From Pseudomonadota bacterium (GTDB lineage Bacteria; Pseudomonadota; Gammaproteobacteria; Xanthomonadales; Xanthomonadaceae), in the NCBI GenBank assembly GCA_020161335.1, contig JAIUOJ010000002.1:1-64000 (forward strand): a stretch of DNA of 64,000 bases, written 5' to 3'. The translations under genes and the position numbers were made by a program. Position 1 is the first letter of the stretch; each line of letters opens with the position of its first letter. The notes below the pieces were generated by a model, which was given only the letters and a program-made list of their open reading frames with translations, searched no databases and was not told the origin of the DNA. This document shows positions 22,676 to 31,509 of the stretch, piece by piece.

Positions 22676-24052
22676 ATGTCCGCCGTCATCCGCGACCCTC
22701 GCCATCCGAGCCTTGCCGTGCTGCCCGCGGGCGACAGCGCGATCGCGTTCGACGCCCGCGGCGAGGTCTCGCGCGCCACGTTCGCCGCGCACGTGCGCGC
22801 GCTGGCGGCGCGCCTGCCAGCGACCGGGTCGGCGATCAACCTGTGCGAGGACCGCTACCGCTTCCTGGTCGCGTTCTGCGCGGTCGCACTGCGTCGCCAG
22901 GTCACCCTGCTGCCGCCCTCGCGCACGCGCGCCGCGATCGACGACGTACGCGCGCTGCACCCGGGCAGCTACTGCCTCGGCGATGGCGATCCCTGCGGCT
23001 GCGACGTGCGCGCGCTGCTGCCCGAGGGCGACGCCCACTTCGTGCACCTGCCGGCCGACCTGGCGCAGGCCGACGGCCCGCCGCTGGCGTTCGACGAGGC
23101 GGCGGTGGTCGCGATCGGCTTCACCTCGGGCAGCACCGGCGCGCCGGCCGCCAACGCCAAGACCTTGCGCGGCTTCCTCGCCAGCACCGCGCAGAACCTG
23201 GCGGCGCTGGCCCACCTGTGGCCGGCGGGCGCGCCGAGGCGCGTGGTCGCGACGGTGCCACCGCAGCACATGTACGGCATCGAGCTGTCGGTGATGCTGC
23301 CCCTGCTGGGCGACGTCGCGGTGCATCGCGGCCGGCCGTTCTTCCCCGAGGACATCGCGCGCGCGCTGCGCGACGCACCGGCGCCGGCGCTGCTGGTGAC
23401 CACGCCGGTGCACCTGCGCACGCTGCTGGCGTCCGGGGTTGCGCTGCCGCCGCTGGCCGGCATCGTCACCGCCACCGCGCCGCTGCCGCAGGCGCTCGCG
23501 GCCGAAGCCGAGGCGCACCTGGGCTGCGAGTTGCGCGAGGTGTTCGGCGCCACCGAAACCTGGATCCTCGCCAGCCGCCGCACCGCGCGCGAGACCGCGT
23601 GGACCCCGTTCGACGGCGTGCGCCTTCAGCCGCAGCCGGACGGCGCGCTGGTGCACGCGCGCCACCTGGCGCAGCCGGTGCAGCTGGCCGACCTGGTCGA
23701 GGTGGAGGCCGACGGGCGCTTCGTCCTGCGCGGGCGCCGCGCCGACCTGCTGGAGATCGCCGGCAAGCGCGCCTCGCTGGCGGACCTGACCCGGCGCCTG
23801 CTCGAAATCCCGGGCGTGGACGATGGCGTGGTGTTCCAGCTCGACGGCGAAACCGGTGGCGTGCGCCGCATCGCCGCGGCCTATGCCAGCGCCAGCCTCG
23901 ACGAGGCCGCGGTGCTGCAGGCGCTGCGGCGCAGCGTCGATCCCGTGTTCCTGCCGCGCCCGTTGCGGCGGGTGGCGGCGCTGCCGCGCAACGAGACCGG
24001 CAAGCTGCCGCGCGCGGCCCTGTTGCGCCTGCTGCAGGGCGGCGTGCCCTGA
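22676..24052 (+). CDS. AMP-dependent acyl/aryl ligase of aryl-polyene (xanthomonadin) type
   Basis: A 458-aa ANL-superfamily enzyme from ATG 22676. The phosphate loop FTSGSTGAP (about residues 153-161), the core GATET motif, the hinge GRRADLLEIAGKR and the terminal RNETGKLPR lysine motif are all present. It is shorter than long-chain acyl-CoA synthetases and resembles the ligase that loads the starter onto the carrier protein in aryl-polyene clusters (the XanA2 role in Xanthomonas: 3-hydroxybenzoate to ACP). It is divergent from the phosphopantetheinyl transferase, with 94 nt between starts. Substrate is inferred from family and from the chorismatase at 50.5 kb. Confidence 0.82.
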   Translation: MSAVIRDPRHPSLAVLPAGDSAIAFDARGEVSRATFAAHVRALAARLPATGSAINLCEDRYRFLVAFCAVALRRQVTLLPPSRTRAAIDDVRALHPGSYCLGDGDPCGCDVRALLPEGDAHFVHLPADLAQADGPPLAFDEAAVVAIGFTSGSTGAPAANAKTLRGFLASTAQNLAALAHLWPAGAPRRVVATVPPQHMYGIELSVMLPLLGDVAVHRGRPFFPEDIARALRDAPAPALLVTTPVHLRTLLASGVALPPLAGIVTATAPLPQALAAEAEAHLGCELREVFGATETWILASRRTARETAWTPFDGVRLQPQPDGALVHARHLAQPVQLADLVEVEADGRFVLRGRRADLLEIAGKRASLADLTRRLLEIPGVDDGVVFQLDGETGGVRRIAAAYASASLDEAAVLQALRRSVDPVFLPRPLRRVAALPRNETGKLPRAALLRLLQGGVP

Positions 24053-24199
24053 GCCACGGCTTCGGCTAGAAAGGCCGCGGACCGCGTCGCCGGTCCGGCG
24101 GCTGGCGTGACCGCTTCCTCACGCCGCGTATGGAAGCATGCGTCAAGCTCCCCCAGGCTGGAAAGTGCGACATCCCCCGTTCCTGACAGGAGATCCTGC

Positions 24200-24457
24200 A
24201 TGAATTTCATCATCTATCTGATTGTGGGTGGCATCGCGGGCTGGCTGGCCAGCATCCTCATGCGCACCGATGGCCAGCAGGGCATCCTGCTCAACATCGT
24301 GGTCGGCATCATCGGCGGCTTCATCGGTGGCTGGCTGCTGCCGATGCTGGGCCTCGGCCTCGGCGGCGGCTGGATCGGCTTCCTGGTCACCGCGCTGATC
24401 GGCGCGATCGTGCTGCTGGCGATCGTCAACCTGTTCCGGCGCGGCAAGGTGCGCTGA
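24200..24457 (+). CDS. GlsB/YeaQ/YmgE-family small membrane protein
   Basis: An 85-aa protein with three hydrophobic helices and Gly-rich turns (IVGGIAGWLASILM, VVGIIGGFIGGWLL, WIGFLVTALIGAIVLLAIV), ending in a short basic tail. This is the transglycosylase-associated/GlsB family, often stress-induced; its molecular function is unknown. ATG 24200 is preceded by aggaga at 24188-24193. A terminator follows. Confidence 0.9.
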   Translation: MNFIIYLIVGGIAGWLASILMRTDGQQGILLNIVVGIIGGFIGGWLLPMLGLGLGGGWIGFLVTALIGAIVLLAIVNLFRRGKVR

Positions 24458-24481
24458 CGCCTGCGTACGGGCGCCATGAAG

Positions 24482-24508
24482 AAGCCCGGCGCGTGCCGGG
24501 CTTTTTCT
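24482..24508 (+). terminator. Rho-independent terminator after the GlsB-like gene
   Basis: Stem aagcccggc / gccgggctt with a gcgt loop, then a T run (tttttc), 24 nt past the stop codon. Confidence 0.88.
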
Positions 24509-24583
24509 TGGGCATCGTGCGGACGCGTGCAGGCCGGCGCCGTCGCGCGCTAGCATCGTCCAACCCCACACGGAGCACACGCC

Positions 24584-25141
24584 ATGGCCAAGCTGCTGGG
24601 CATCTCGGGCAGCCTGCGCGCAGGCTCGTTCAACACCGCGCTGCTGCGCGCCGCCGCCGCGCTGGAGATCGACGGCGTGGCGCTGGACGTCGCCACCCTG
24701 CACGGTATCCCGCTCTACGACGGCGATGCCGAGGCCGCGCACGGCATTCCCGAGGCGGTGCAGGCGCTGAAGGCGCGCGTCCTCGCCGCCGACGGCGTGC
24801 TGCTGGTGACGCCCGAATACAACAACGGCATCCCCGGCGTGTTCAAGAATGCGATCGACTGGCTGTCGCGCCCGTCGTCCGACATCGCGCAGGTGTTCGG
24901 CGACCGCCCGTTCGCCGTGATCGGCGCCTCGCCCGGCGGCTTCGGCACGATCCTCGCGCAGGACGCGTGGTGGCCGGTGCTGCGTACCCTGCGCACGCGC
25001 ACCTGGTTCGGCGGCCGGCTGATGGTGTCGCGCGCCGGCGGCGTGTTCGATGCGCAAGGCGCGCTGGTCGACGACAAGGTGCGCGCGCAGCTGCGCGACT
25101 TCGTGGTGGGCTTCGCCGGGTTTGCCGACGCGGGGCGCTGA
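24584..25141 (+). CDS. NADPH-dependent FMN reductase family protein
   Basis: A 185-aa flavodoxin-like enzyme. The FMN phosphate-binding loop ISGSLRAGSFNTALL (about 6-20) and the motif TPEYNNGIPGVFKNAIDWLSR (in two parts across about 79-99) are the hallmarks of the ChrR/NfoR/azoreductase group. It probably reduces quinones, chromate or azo compounds using FMN and NAD(P)H in the cytoplasm. Monocistronic; ATG 24584 follows an acggagcac ribosome site. The specific substrate cannot be told. Confidence 0.9.
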   Translation: MAKLLGISGSLRAGSFNTALLRAAAALEIDGVALDVATLHGIPLYDGDAEAAHGIPEAVQALKARVLAADGVLLVTPEYNNGIPGVFKNAIDWLSRPSSDIAQVFGDRPFAVIGASPGGFGTILAQDAWWPVLRTLRTRTWFGGRLMVSRAGGVFDAQGALVDDKVRAQLRDFVVGFAGFADAGR

Positions 25142-25160
25142 CGCGTCGGCGTGCAGCGTC

Positions 25161-25190
25161 GCCCCTAGGGTCACACCTAGTACGCGCGGC
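25161..25190 (+). promoter_or_regulatory. Candidate operator upstream of the 712-aa orphan gene
   Basis: Two cctag cores (25164-25168 and 25176-25180) repeat with a 12-bp period about 60-75 nt before the ATG at 25240. Direct repeats about one helical turn apart are typical binding sites for dimeric regulators. No regulator can be assigned and no clear -35/-10 pair was identified. Confidence 0.3.
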
Positions 25191-25239
25191 CCGGCCTGGT
25201 CCGTAGCCTGTCCGCAGGAAACCACTGCGGGGCAGGGCC

Positions 25240-27378
25240 ATGTCCGACCTCTACGGCATCGATTCGAGCACCTACCACCGGTTGCCGCCGGAAGACCAGC
25301 AGGCGATCCGCGACAGCTATCGTGCCGAACAGGCCGAGGTGTCCGCGCCGGAACCGGAACCCGCCGCGCCCGAGACGCCCGTGGCCTCGCCGCCCACCTT
25401 CGCGACCGCGCAGACCCCGGCCGAGGCGGTCGATGCGATCCACGACCTCGCCCTGCCGACCTGGAGCGACATCCCGCGCAACTTCCCGCCCGAGGACCGC
25501 CAGTCGATCTACGACGCGCGCGTGGAGGCGTTCAACGAGCGTCGCGCCGCGCAGGCGCAGGCGGCGATCGACCGGCTCGAGCCGCAGCTGTCGGATTTCG
25601 ACGCGCTCAATGGCGCCACCCGCTCGATGGAGTACAGCGACGCGCGCAATGCGTTCAACAACGATCCCTACGTGCAGCAGCTGCACCGCATCGTCGACGA
25701 GGCGACCACCCAGCCGACGCAAGTGCCGGCGTACCTGCGCAACGGCGATGCCCCGATCGCCGACGTCACCCGACTCGACATCACCCAGGTGCGCACCGCG
25801 CTGGGCGCGCTCGGCATCGACCTGCCGGCGGATGCGTCGCCAACGCAGGTGCAGGCCGGCTACGACATCCTCGCCAGCGCGCCCGACGGCTTGCTCGCCT
25901 GGGCGATCAATCCCGGCCAGCAGGTGAACTTCCAGACGCCGGTGGCGGGCGTGGCGACGCTGCCGACGCCGGTGCGCGCCGGTGCCGACATCACCCTCGT
26001 CGGGCAGGTGGACATGTCGGGCGTGCAGACCGGCATGGATTTCAGCCAGACCCAGACCTTCGAGATGCAGGTCGAGATGCAGGGCACCGCGACCGTCGCG
26101 ATCGGGCGCACCCCGCTCAACCGCATGTACGAATGGGGCAGCAGGATCGCCTCGCATTTCGACGTACTGCCGGGCCTGCGCAACGCGGTCGAAACCAATC
26201 CGCTGCTGCGCAACGTGGTCAAGGGCCTGCCGATCCCGGTCTCCGCCAGCTACACCGAGTTCGCCGGCACGCGCGTGACCTACGAAGCGGTGGTCACGCC
26301 CGAGCAGGGCGCGCGCATCGCCGACGGCGACCTGTCCGCCGCACCCAACCCGCTCGACCCGATGTCGATGCCGATCGGCACCGGCACCCTGATCCGCGGG
26401 CAGACGCTGACCGGCAGCCACTTCGAGGCCAACTACAAGCTGCTGCATGTCGCCGGCACCACCACCGACCTGTCAGGACAGGGCTTCGGCGTGCGCCGCA
26501 TCGACGCCAACACCTTCGAGATCGTCGCCGGCGACGTCGAGACGGTGGAGAACGACATGTTCGCCGGCCTCGGCTACCGCGGCATCGCCGCGATCGGCTT
26601 GAGCGCGGACCGCAGCCTGGAGGAGCGCTCGATGTCGATCGCGCGCCTCGACCTGCGTACCGAGGAAGGCCAGGCCGCCTACCAGGCCTTCATGAGCGGC
26701 GGGCAGATGCCGGCGTGGTCGCCGCCGGGCGTGCTGCAGGCCGGCACCACGCAGGTGCTCAACGCCGAGCACACCGCGCGCTTCGGCATCGAGGTCGGCG
26801 GCTTTGGCTGGGGCACCGAGATCAACAGCAGCGAGCTGAACATCGTGCAGACGCGCTGGGCCGATGGCAGCAGCGAGAACACCAGCTCCTACCAGGCCGG
26901 CGACAACCACTACAGCGAGGTCACCTGGACCAGCGACGCCGCCGGCCAGCCGGTGCCGGGCAGCGCGCGCTACGGCATGGTGCTGGCGAACTACGACCCG
27001 GCGCTGGCCTCGTACCTCAATGATGCCTACACCGCCGACACCTCGAACCTGGGCGCGCACGAGTCGCAGCGGTTCGACGGCAACCAGCATGTCCGCCTGG
27101 AGTTCACCGAATCCGAGCTGATGCAGTTGCGCGACCACGCGCGCGAGTTCATGACCTCCGACGACTATCGCCGCGAGGTCTTCGAGGCGCAGCAGTCGCA
27201 GGACATGGGCGGGCGCGACGTCACCGAGAGCCTGGCGCTGGCGGAGACGCCGGACGAAGTGTTCCGCGTGCTGTCGAACGACTTCTACCAGTTCTCGCTG
27301 AGCGAACGGCTGCTCGGCCTCACCCTGGACACCGGCCACAACACGCCCGGCACGCTGACCATCCGCGACGCCGGCTGA
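25240..27378 (+). CDS. Large uncharacterised protein (712 aa)
   Basis: Not recognised. It starts MSDLYGIDSSTYHRLPPEDQ, without signal peptide or membrane segments. The first about 200 residues are Pro/Glu/Ala-rich and then helical (repeated E/Q/R/A runs). From about 240 to 560 the sequence is beta-rich with alternating hydrophobics and few Cys, and the last 100 residues are helical and acidic. Codon use and GC match the core genome. It is convergent with the SLOG-SLATT-like gene, 30 nt between stops. The lack of export signal and the modular look would fit a contact-dependent or secreted effector, but there is no motif to prove it. Confidence 0.75.
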   Translation: MSDLYGIDSSTYHRLPPEDQQAIRDSYRAEQAEVSAPEPEPAAPETPVASPPTFATAQTPAEAVDAIHDLALPTWSDIPRNFPPEDRQSIYDARVEAFNERRAAQAQAAIDRLEPQLSDFDALNGATRSMEYSDARNAFNNDPYVQQLHRIVDEATTQPTQVPAYLRNGDAPIADVTRLDITQVRTALGALGIDLPADASPTQVQAGYDILASAPDGLLAWAINPGQQVNFQTPVAGVATLPTPVRAGADITLVGQVDMSGVQTGMDFSQTQTFEMQVEMQGTATVAIGRTPLNRMYEWGSRIASHFDVLPGLRNAVETNPLLRNVVKGLPIPVSASYTEFAGTRVTYEAVVTPEQGARIADGDLSAAPNPLDPMSMPIGTGTLIRGQTLTGSHFEANYKLLHVAGTTTDLSGQGFGVRRIDANTFEIVAGDVETVENDMFAGLGYRGIAAIGLSADRSLEERSMSIARLDLRTEEGQAAYQAFMSGGQMPAWSPPGVLQAGTTQVLNAEHTARFGIEVGGFGWGTEINSSELNIVQTRWADGSSENTSSYQAGDNHYSEVTWTSDAAGQPVPGSARYGMVLANYDPALASYLNDAYTADTSNLGAHESQRFDGNQHVRLEFTESELMQLRDHAREFMTSDDYRREVFEAQQSQDMGGRDVTESLALAETPDEVFRVLSNDFYQFSLSERLLGLTLDTGHNTPGTLTIRDAG

Positions 27379-27408
27379 GCCATTTCGTCTCCGGCCTTGA
27401 GACCGCGG

Positions 27409-29112
27409 TCAGATGCGCGACGTCGGCAGCGGCCGCTCGCGGTGCATCAGGCTCCACTCGGCGTGCTCGGTCAGCGCGGCCTCGCCCAGGGCGACCAGCA
27501 CGCGCCGGCGTTCGGCGGGATCATCGCCTAGGCCGTCCAGCAGGCGCTTGGCGCCGGCGAAGATGCGCTGCATGAAGCCGTACTGGCGGATCAGTTCCTT
27601 GTCCGCCTTCTTGTGCATGTAGGCCTCCTGCACCGCGGCCGCCACCGACAGGATGCCCATGCCCGAGACCAGCACCAGCTTGACCTGGTCGTCGAGCCGG
27701 TGCGCGAACAGCGCCAGCAGCGCGGCGCTGGCGACGCCCAGGCCGATGCATATCCTGGCGATGCGTTCCGCGCGATGGTGCAGGCGCGCGCGCCGGCGTG
27801 ACGCGCTGCCGTAATAGGCCAGCTGCCCGTCGCCATCGGGCGTCCCGATCCATTCGCGCACGACCGCGTCGACCTGCGCTTCGTCCGCTGCGGTGGCCAC
27901 CCGCATGCCGTCCACGCTGGCGCCGCGCATCACGTTGCGGATCCAGCCCAGTTCGGTGTCCTGCTTCTGCAGGAAATTCTCGTGCGCGGTGGTGCGGCTG
28001 CCGGGCACCACGATCCCGGCGCGGCGCCAGTACGACTGCACGCGCAGGCCCTCGGCGAGGGTGCGGTAGTCGAGGTACTTGCGCTGCCACTGCCGCCGGT
28101 TGGCGAGCAGCGCCAGGCCGCTGCCGATCGCGAACAGCACGAGGAACGCGTAGATCACCAGGTCGTCGCTGATGACGTCGGTGTAGGTGAAGAACGCGAA
28201 GCCCATCAGCGCGACCAGCACGTAGGTGGTGCGCAGCACCCGGGCCACGCGCTGCTGGTAGGCGCGGGCGAGCCAGTCGGCGGTGCCGAACGTGCGCCAG
28301 ACCGGGCAGCGTGCGGCGTCTTCCGAATCGTCCTGCCTTGCCTCGTCGATCGCGTCGGCGTACTTGCCGGCGTCGTGCACGAATCCGGCCTGGCGCTCGA
28401 ACATGCGCGCGAAGCCGGCCGGCGGCGGCGCGTCCGGCGCGCAGGCGCCGTCTTCGGTCAACCAGCGTCCGCGCGGGTCCGCGGGCGGCGCGTCGCCGTC
28501 GCGCGCCGCGGGCAGGTGGTGGACGATGTTCTCCTGGTCGGGGCCGAGCAGGGTCGCCGCCGCCGGTTGGCGATCCAGCGCGCCGCGCATCACCCCGTGC
28601 AGGTGGAACTCGACCACCTGCGCGGTGCCGCCGAGCTGGTCGGAGGGCTGTCCGTCCCACAAAGCGAGCAGCACGTGGCAATGGTCGGAGACGAAGATGC
28701 CGGCCTGCGCGTACTGCTGGTCGCGCGCCGGCCCGCGCAGGGACACCGCCTCGCGGCTGGTGCCGGACACCAGCGGCAGCGACAGCACCTCCACCCGTGG
28801 CAACAGCTGTTCCAGCGCCTGCAGGGCCTCGATCTCGAAATCCGCGCGGTACAGGTCCATCGGCAACGGCAGCGGCGCTACCACGCGCAGGCCGAGGTCG
28901 AGCGCGACCTGCGCCACCAGCTGGTCGCTGCCCTCCGCCAGCGACGAGAGCAGCGCCAGCGGCAGGTCGGGCTGTTGCGCCTGCAGGTCGACGAGGAAGG
29001 CGCGGACCCGTGCCTGCAGGGCGGGGACATCGTCGCCGTGCAGCTTGCGATGCCCGCTGACGCCGATGACCAGGCTATGGGCCAGCAGGGGGGTGCCATC
29101 GGCGGCAGGCAT
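27409..29112 (-). CDS. SLOG-SLATT-like membrane protein (predicted nucleotide-sensing effector)
   Basis: A 567-aa protein. Residues about 10-190 look like a SLOG Rossmann domain: an opening strand SLVIGVSGHRKL, then LALLSSLAEGSDQLVAQVAL and HVLLALWDG. Two pairs of membrane helices follow (about 295-311 and 318-337; 451-471 and 477-496), separated by a region with LAEGLRVQSYWRRAG, and the C-terminus ends LTEHAEWSLMHRERPL. This resembles SLATT proteins, predicted pore-forming effectors coupled to nucleotide-sensing SLOG domains in bacterial conflict systems. The domain calls are from pattern memory, not a search. No cyclase gene adjoins it, so it may act alone or with a distant partner. Confidence 0.7.
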   Translation of the reverse strand: MPAADGTPLLAHSLVIGVSGHRKLHGDDVPALQARVRAFLVDLQAQQPDLPLALLSSLAEGSDQLVAQVALDLGLRVVAPLPLPMDLYRADFEIEALQALEQLLPRVEVLSLPLVSGTSREAVSLRGPARDQQYAQAGIFVSDHCHVLLALWDGQPSDQLGGTAQVVEFHLHGVMRGALDRQPAAATLLGPDQENIVHHLPAARDGDAPPADPRGRWLTEDGACAPDAPPPAGFARMFERQAGFVHDAGKYADAIDEARQDDSEDAARCPVWRTFGTADWLARAYQQRVARVLRTTYVLVALMGFAFFTYTDVISDDLVIYAFLVLFAIGSGLALLANRRQWQRKYLDYRTLAEGLRVQSYWRRAGIVVPGSRTTAHENFLQKQDTELGWIRNVMRGASVDGMRVATAADEAQVDAVVREWIGTPDGDGQLAYYGSASRRRARLHHRAERIARICIGLGVASAALLALFAHRLDDQVKLVLVSGMGILSVAAAVQEAYMHKKADKELIRQYGFMQRIFAGAKRLLDGLGDDPAERRRVLVALGEAALTEHAEWSLMHRERPLPTSRI

Positions 29113-29220
29113 GGAGGCGTGCGTCCTCGCGCCGCGTGCGGCGGGCCGGCGCAGGTTAACCGATGCGGGGTGCGTCGCGGCAGGTGGCGTCGGTGCCGGC
29201 CCGGCTCGCGTGCGCGGGCC

Positions 29221-30042
29221 TCACTCGGGCGCGGCGGACACCGGGATGGCGTTGCCGCGCGGCCGCTCGCGCGCAACCCGCGACGGCGCGTCCGCCTGCA
29301 GCAGGTGCAACGGCGCGCCCCGGTAGCGGAACTCCAGCGCGTCGCCGATGGCCTGCATGTGCGCGACCTGCGCGCACATCGCGTCGGCCCTGGCCTCGAC
29401 CGCGCCGATGCGGGCCTCGAGCCGCTGTTCGAGTTCGGCTTCCATCTTCTCCGTGCGCCGTTCAAGGCGCTCGACGCCGCCGGGCAGGAACACCGACCAC
29501 AGCATGCTGCGGCCGATGCCGGAGGCCATGCTCTCGGCCGCGGCCTCGATGCGCGCCTCGAACTCCTCGCCGAACACGTCCTGGTCCCAGCGCCCGGTGC
29601 CGAGCGTGGCGTCGACGTGGGCCAGCGTGTCGTCGCGGAAACCGCGCAGCTTGCGCGCCTTGCGCCGGCTGCCGGTGAGCGCTTCGACCACGCCCTCCAG
29701 CGAGTCGAAGGTGATGTCGACGGTTTCGCGCGCGAGGCCGGCCACCTGCGGCATCAGCACGCGCGACTCCGCTTCCAGCAGGCGCAACCGCTGGGCGTCG
29801 GCCTCGCTGGTGGCCTGGACCTGGCGGTCGATGCTCAGCTTGCCGTCGTGGAAGAAGATTTCCTTCGGCGCGCCTTCGCTGCGGTACAGCCACACGCCGC
29901 CGCCATCGACCAGCACGTTGTAGTCCATGGTCAGCCCGCATTGCCGCGAGGACAGTTGCGGGCGCGGCGCATCGTCCCCGGGATCGGCGAACGCGGGCAC
30001 CGAGATCAGGCTGGCGAGGGCGAGGGCGGCAAGCGTGCGCAT
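29221..30042 (-). CDS. DUF2884 / YggN-family periplasmic protein
   Basis: A 273-aa exported protein: signal peptide RTLAALALASLISVPAFADP, then CGLTMDYNVLVDGGGVWLYR, the family opening. The middle is helical (residues 90-210) with repeated Glu/Arg pairs, including a likely coiled coil around RLERRTEKMEAELEQRLEAR. Two Cys (about 35 and 234) may pair. YggN function is unknown. It has its own transcription unit between the SLATT-like gene and xthA on the same strand. Confidence 0.8.
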   Translation of the reverse strand: MRTLAALALASLISVPAFADPGDDAPRPQLSSRQCGLTMDYNVLVDGGGVWLYRSEGAPKEIFFHDGKLSIDRQVQATSEADAQRLRLLEAESRVLMPQVAGLARETVDITFDSLEGVVEALTGSRRKARKLRGFRDDTLAHVDATLGTGRWDQDVFGEEFEARIEAAAESMASGIGRSMLWSVFLPGGVERLERRTEKMEAELEQRLEARIGAVEARADAMCAQVAHMQAIGDALEFRYRGAPLHLLQADAPSRVARERPRGNAIPVSAAPE

Positions 30043-30192
30043 CGGCGATCACGGCGGGCTGGGTCTGGAGCGGAGGATGGGCGTGCCCGTCCGTGGCGAC
30101 ACGTGCGGAAAGTCAGGATGACCATCCTCTGCCGGCCTGTGCCTGTCGCCGCCGTATCGACGCATCCACGCCCGCGTTGCTGCGTCCCTGCC

Positions 30193-30217
30193 ATCCCTCG
30201 CTGCGCCCGGGATGACA
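30193..30217. repeat. Single arm of REP-like repeat (family 1)
   Basis: The stretch atccctcgctgcgcccggga followed by tgaca matches one arm of the palindrome at 8846-8930. The opposite arm is not evident nearby. It lies in the 257-bp gap between the DUF2884 gene and xthA, where nothing else is recognised. Confidence 0.65.
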
Positions 30218-30299
30218 GGTGCAGGACGGCCGGGGGAAAGGCGCGCGGCAGCAGCGGATGCCTTGTGGCTGCCGGCGGGCGTGCCGACGGACCGGCCGA

Positions 30300-31073
30300 T
30301 CAGCCGGACAGTGCCACCCATGCCGGCGCGTGGTCGCTCGGACGGTCCCAGGTGCGCGGCTCCCGGTCGATGCCCGACGCCGCGGCACCGTCGCGCAGCG
30401 CGTCCGAGACCAGGGTCAGGTCGATGCGCAGGCCGAGGTTGCGGCGGAAGCCCGCCTGCCGGTAGTCCCACCAGCTGAAATGCCCCGCCTCGTCGTGGTG
30501 CAGGCGGAAGGCGTCGTGCAGGCCCAGCGCCTGCAGCCGCTTGAGCGCACCGCGCTCGGCGGTGGAGGTGAGGATGTGGTCGTCGTTCCAGACCAGCGGG
30601 TCGTGCACGTCGCGTTCGTCCGGCGCGATGTTGAAATCGCCCAGCACCACCATGCGCGGATGCGCCTTGAGTTCTTCGCCCAGCCAGCCGTGCACGGCAT
30701 CGAGCCAGCGCAGCTTGTAGTCGTACTTGTCCGTGCCCACGTCCTGGCCGTTGACCACGTACAGGTTGACGATGCGCACGCCGTCGACCGTCGCCGCGAT
30801 CACGCGCTTCTGTTCGTCCTCGAAACCGGGGATGCCGACCTGCACGTCCTCGATCGCACGCTCGCGCGCCAGGATCGCCACGCCGTTGTAGGTCTTCTGC
30901 CCGGCGAACACGCTGCGATAGCCCAGGCCCGCGAGCGCGGTGTCCGGGAACCTGTGGTCTTCGAGCTTGGTTTCCTGGAGGCCGACCACGTCCGGCGCGG
31001 CCTCGCGCAGCCACTGTTCCAGGTGCGGCAGGCGCACGTTGAGGGAATTGACGTTCCAGCTGGCGATACGCAT
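30300..31073 (-). CDS. xthA: Exodeoxyribonuclease III
   Basis: A 257-aa DNase I-like Mg-dependent nuclease, complete. Motifs: MRIASWNVNSLNVRLPHLE, LQETKLED, VNLYVVNGQD, VVLGDFNIAPDERDVHD, and the C-terminal DLTLVSDAL and PSDHAPAWV. It removes abasic sites and 3' blocks in base-excision repair. Length matches XthA. It reads away from the low-GC region on its right; the ribosome site (agataag) lies just upstream of the ATG. Confidence 0.95.
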   Translation of the reverse strand: MRIASWNVNSLNVRLPHLEQWLREAAPDVVGLQETKLEDHRFPDTALAGLGYRSVFAGQKTYNGVAILARERAIEDVQVGIPGFEDEQKRVIAATVDGVRIVNLYVVNGQDVGTDKYDYKLRWLDAVHGWLGEELKAHPRMVVLGDFNIAPDERDVHDPLVWNDDHILTSTAERGALKRLQALGLHDAFRLHHDEAGHFSWWDYRQAGFRRNLGLRIDLTLVSDALRDGAAASGIDREPRTWDRPSDHAPAWVALSG

Positions 31074-31509
31074 CGGTCACTTATCTTGTTGTTTTGACTG
31101 GATTAAAATGCCGGGATGCCTGTTTCATACCCCAGACCTCCCAGGTGGACCTGATTGTCGCGCGGCGACCACGGCACGCACTGGGTGCGCCGACCTCCAG
31201 ATCCTACCGCGCCGTGTACGCACGCCCCAAGACGCGATGCTGGCTCGCTGGCTGACTGCTTCTTCGAGTCAAGTGGTCGAGCGATCGTGCCGCTGTCCGG
31301 TCGAGAGATCGAGCTTGGTCAGGGCTCACTGAAGTAATGTCTTTCGCCTTCAAGTTTCCGCGCATGCGTGCGGCCAGCGCTGTCGCGTGGAGTAGACATG
31401 GTTGATCTGTTTACTCGGGCTCTGCGGCAATGAGGGAGTCCCGGCCAGTTCCAACGGGACCGCACAGTTCGCGGGACCAAAAGCCTCCAGAACCAGAAGC
31501 CTCTAGAAC
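31074..31509. other. 436-bp non-coding stretch of lower GC at the island border
   Basis: Left border of the accessory island. GC drops visibly (for example ttgttgttttgactggatta at 31086-31105). It must contain the xthA promoter, reading left. Short frames such as 31155-31337 have no recognisable product. No tRNA, integrase or clear direct-repeat attachment site was seen. Confidence 0.55.
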
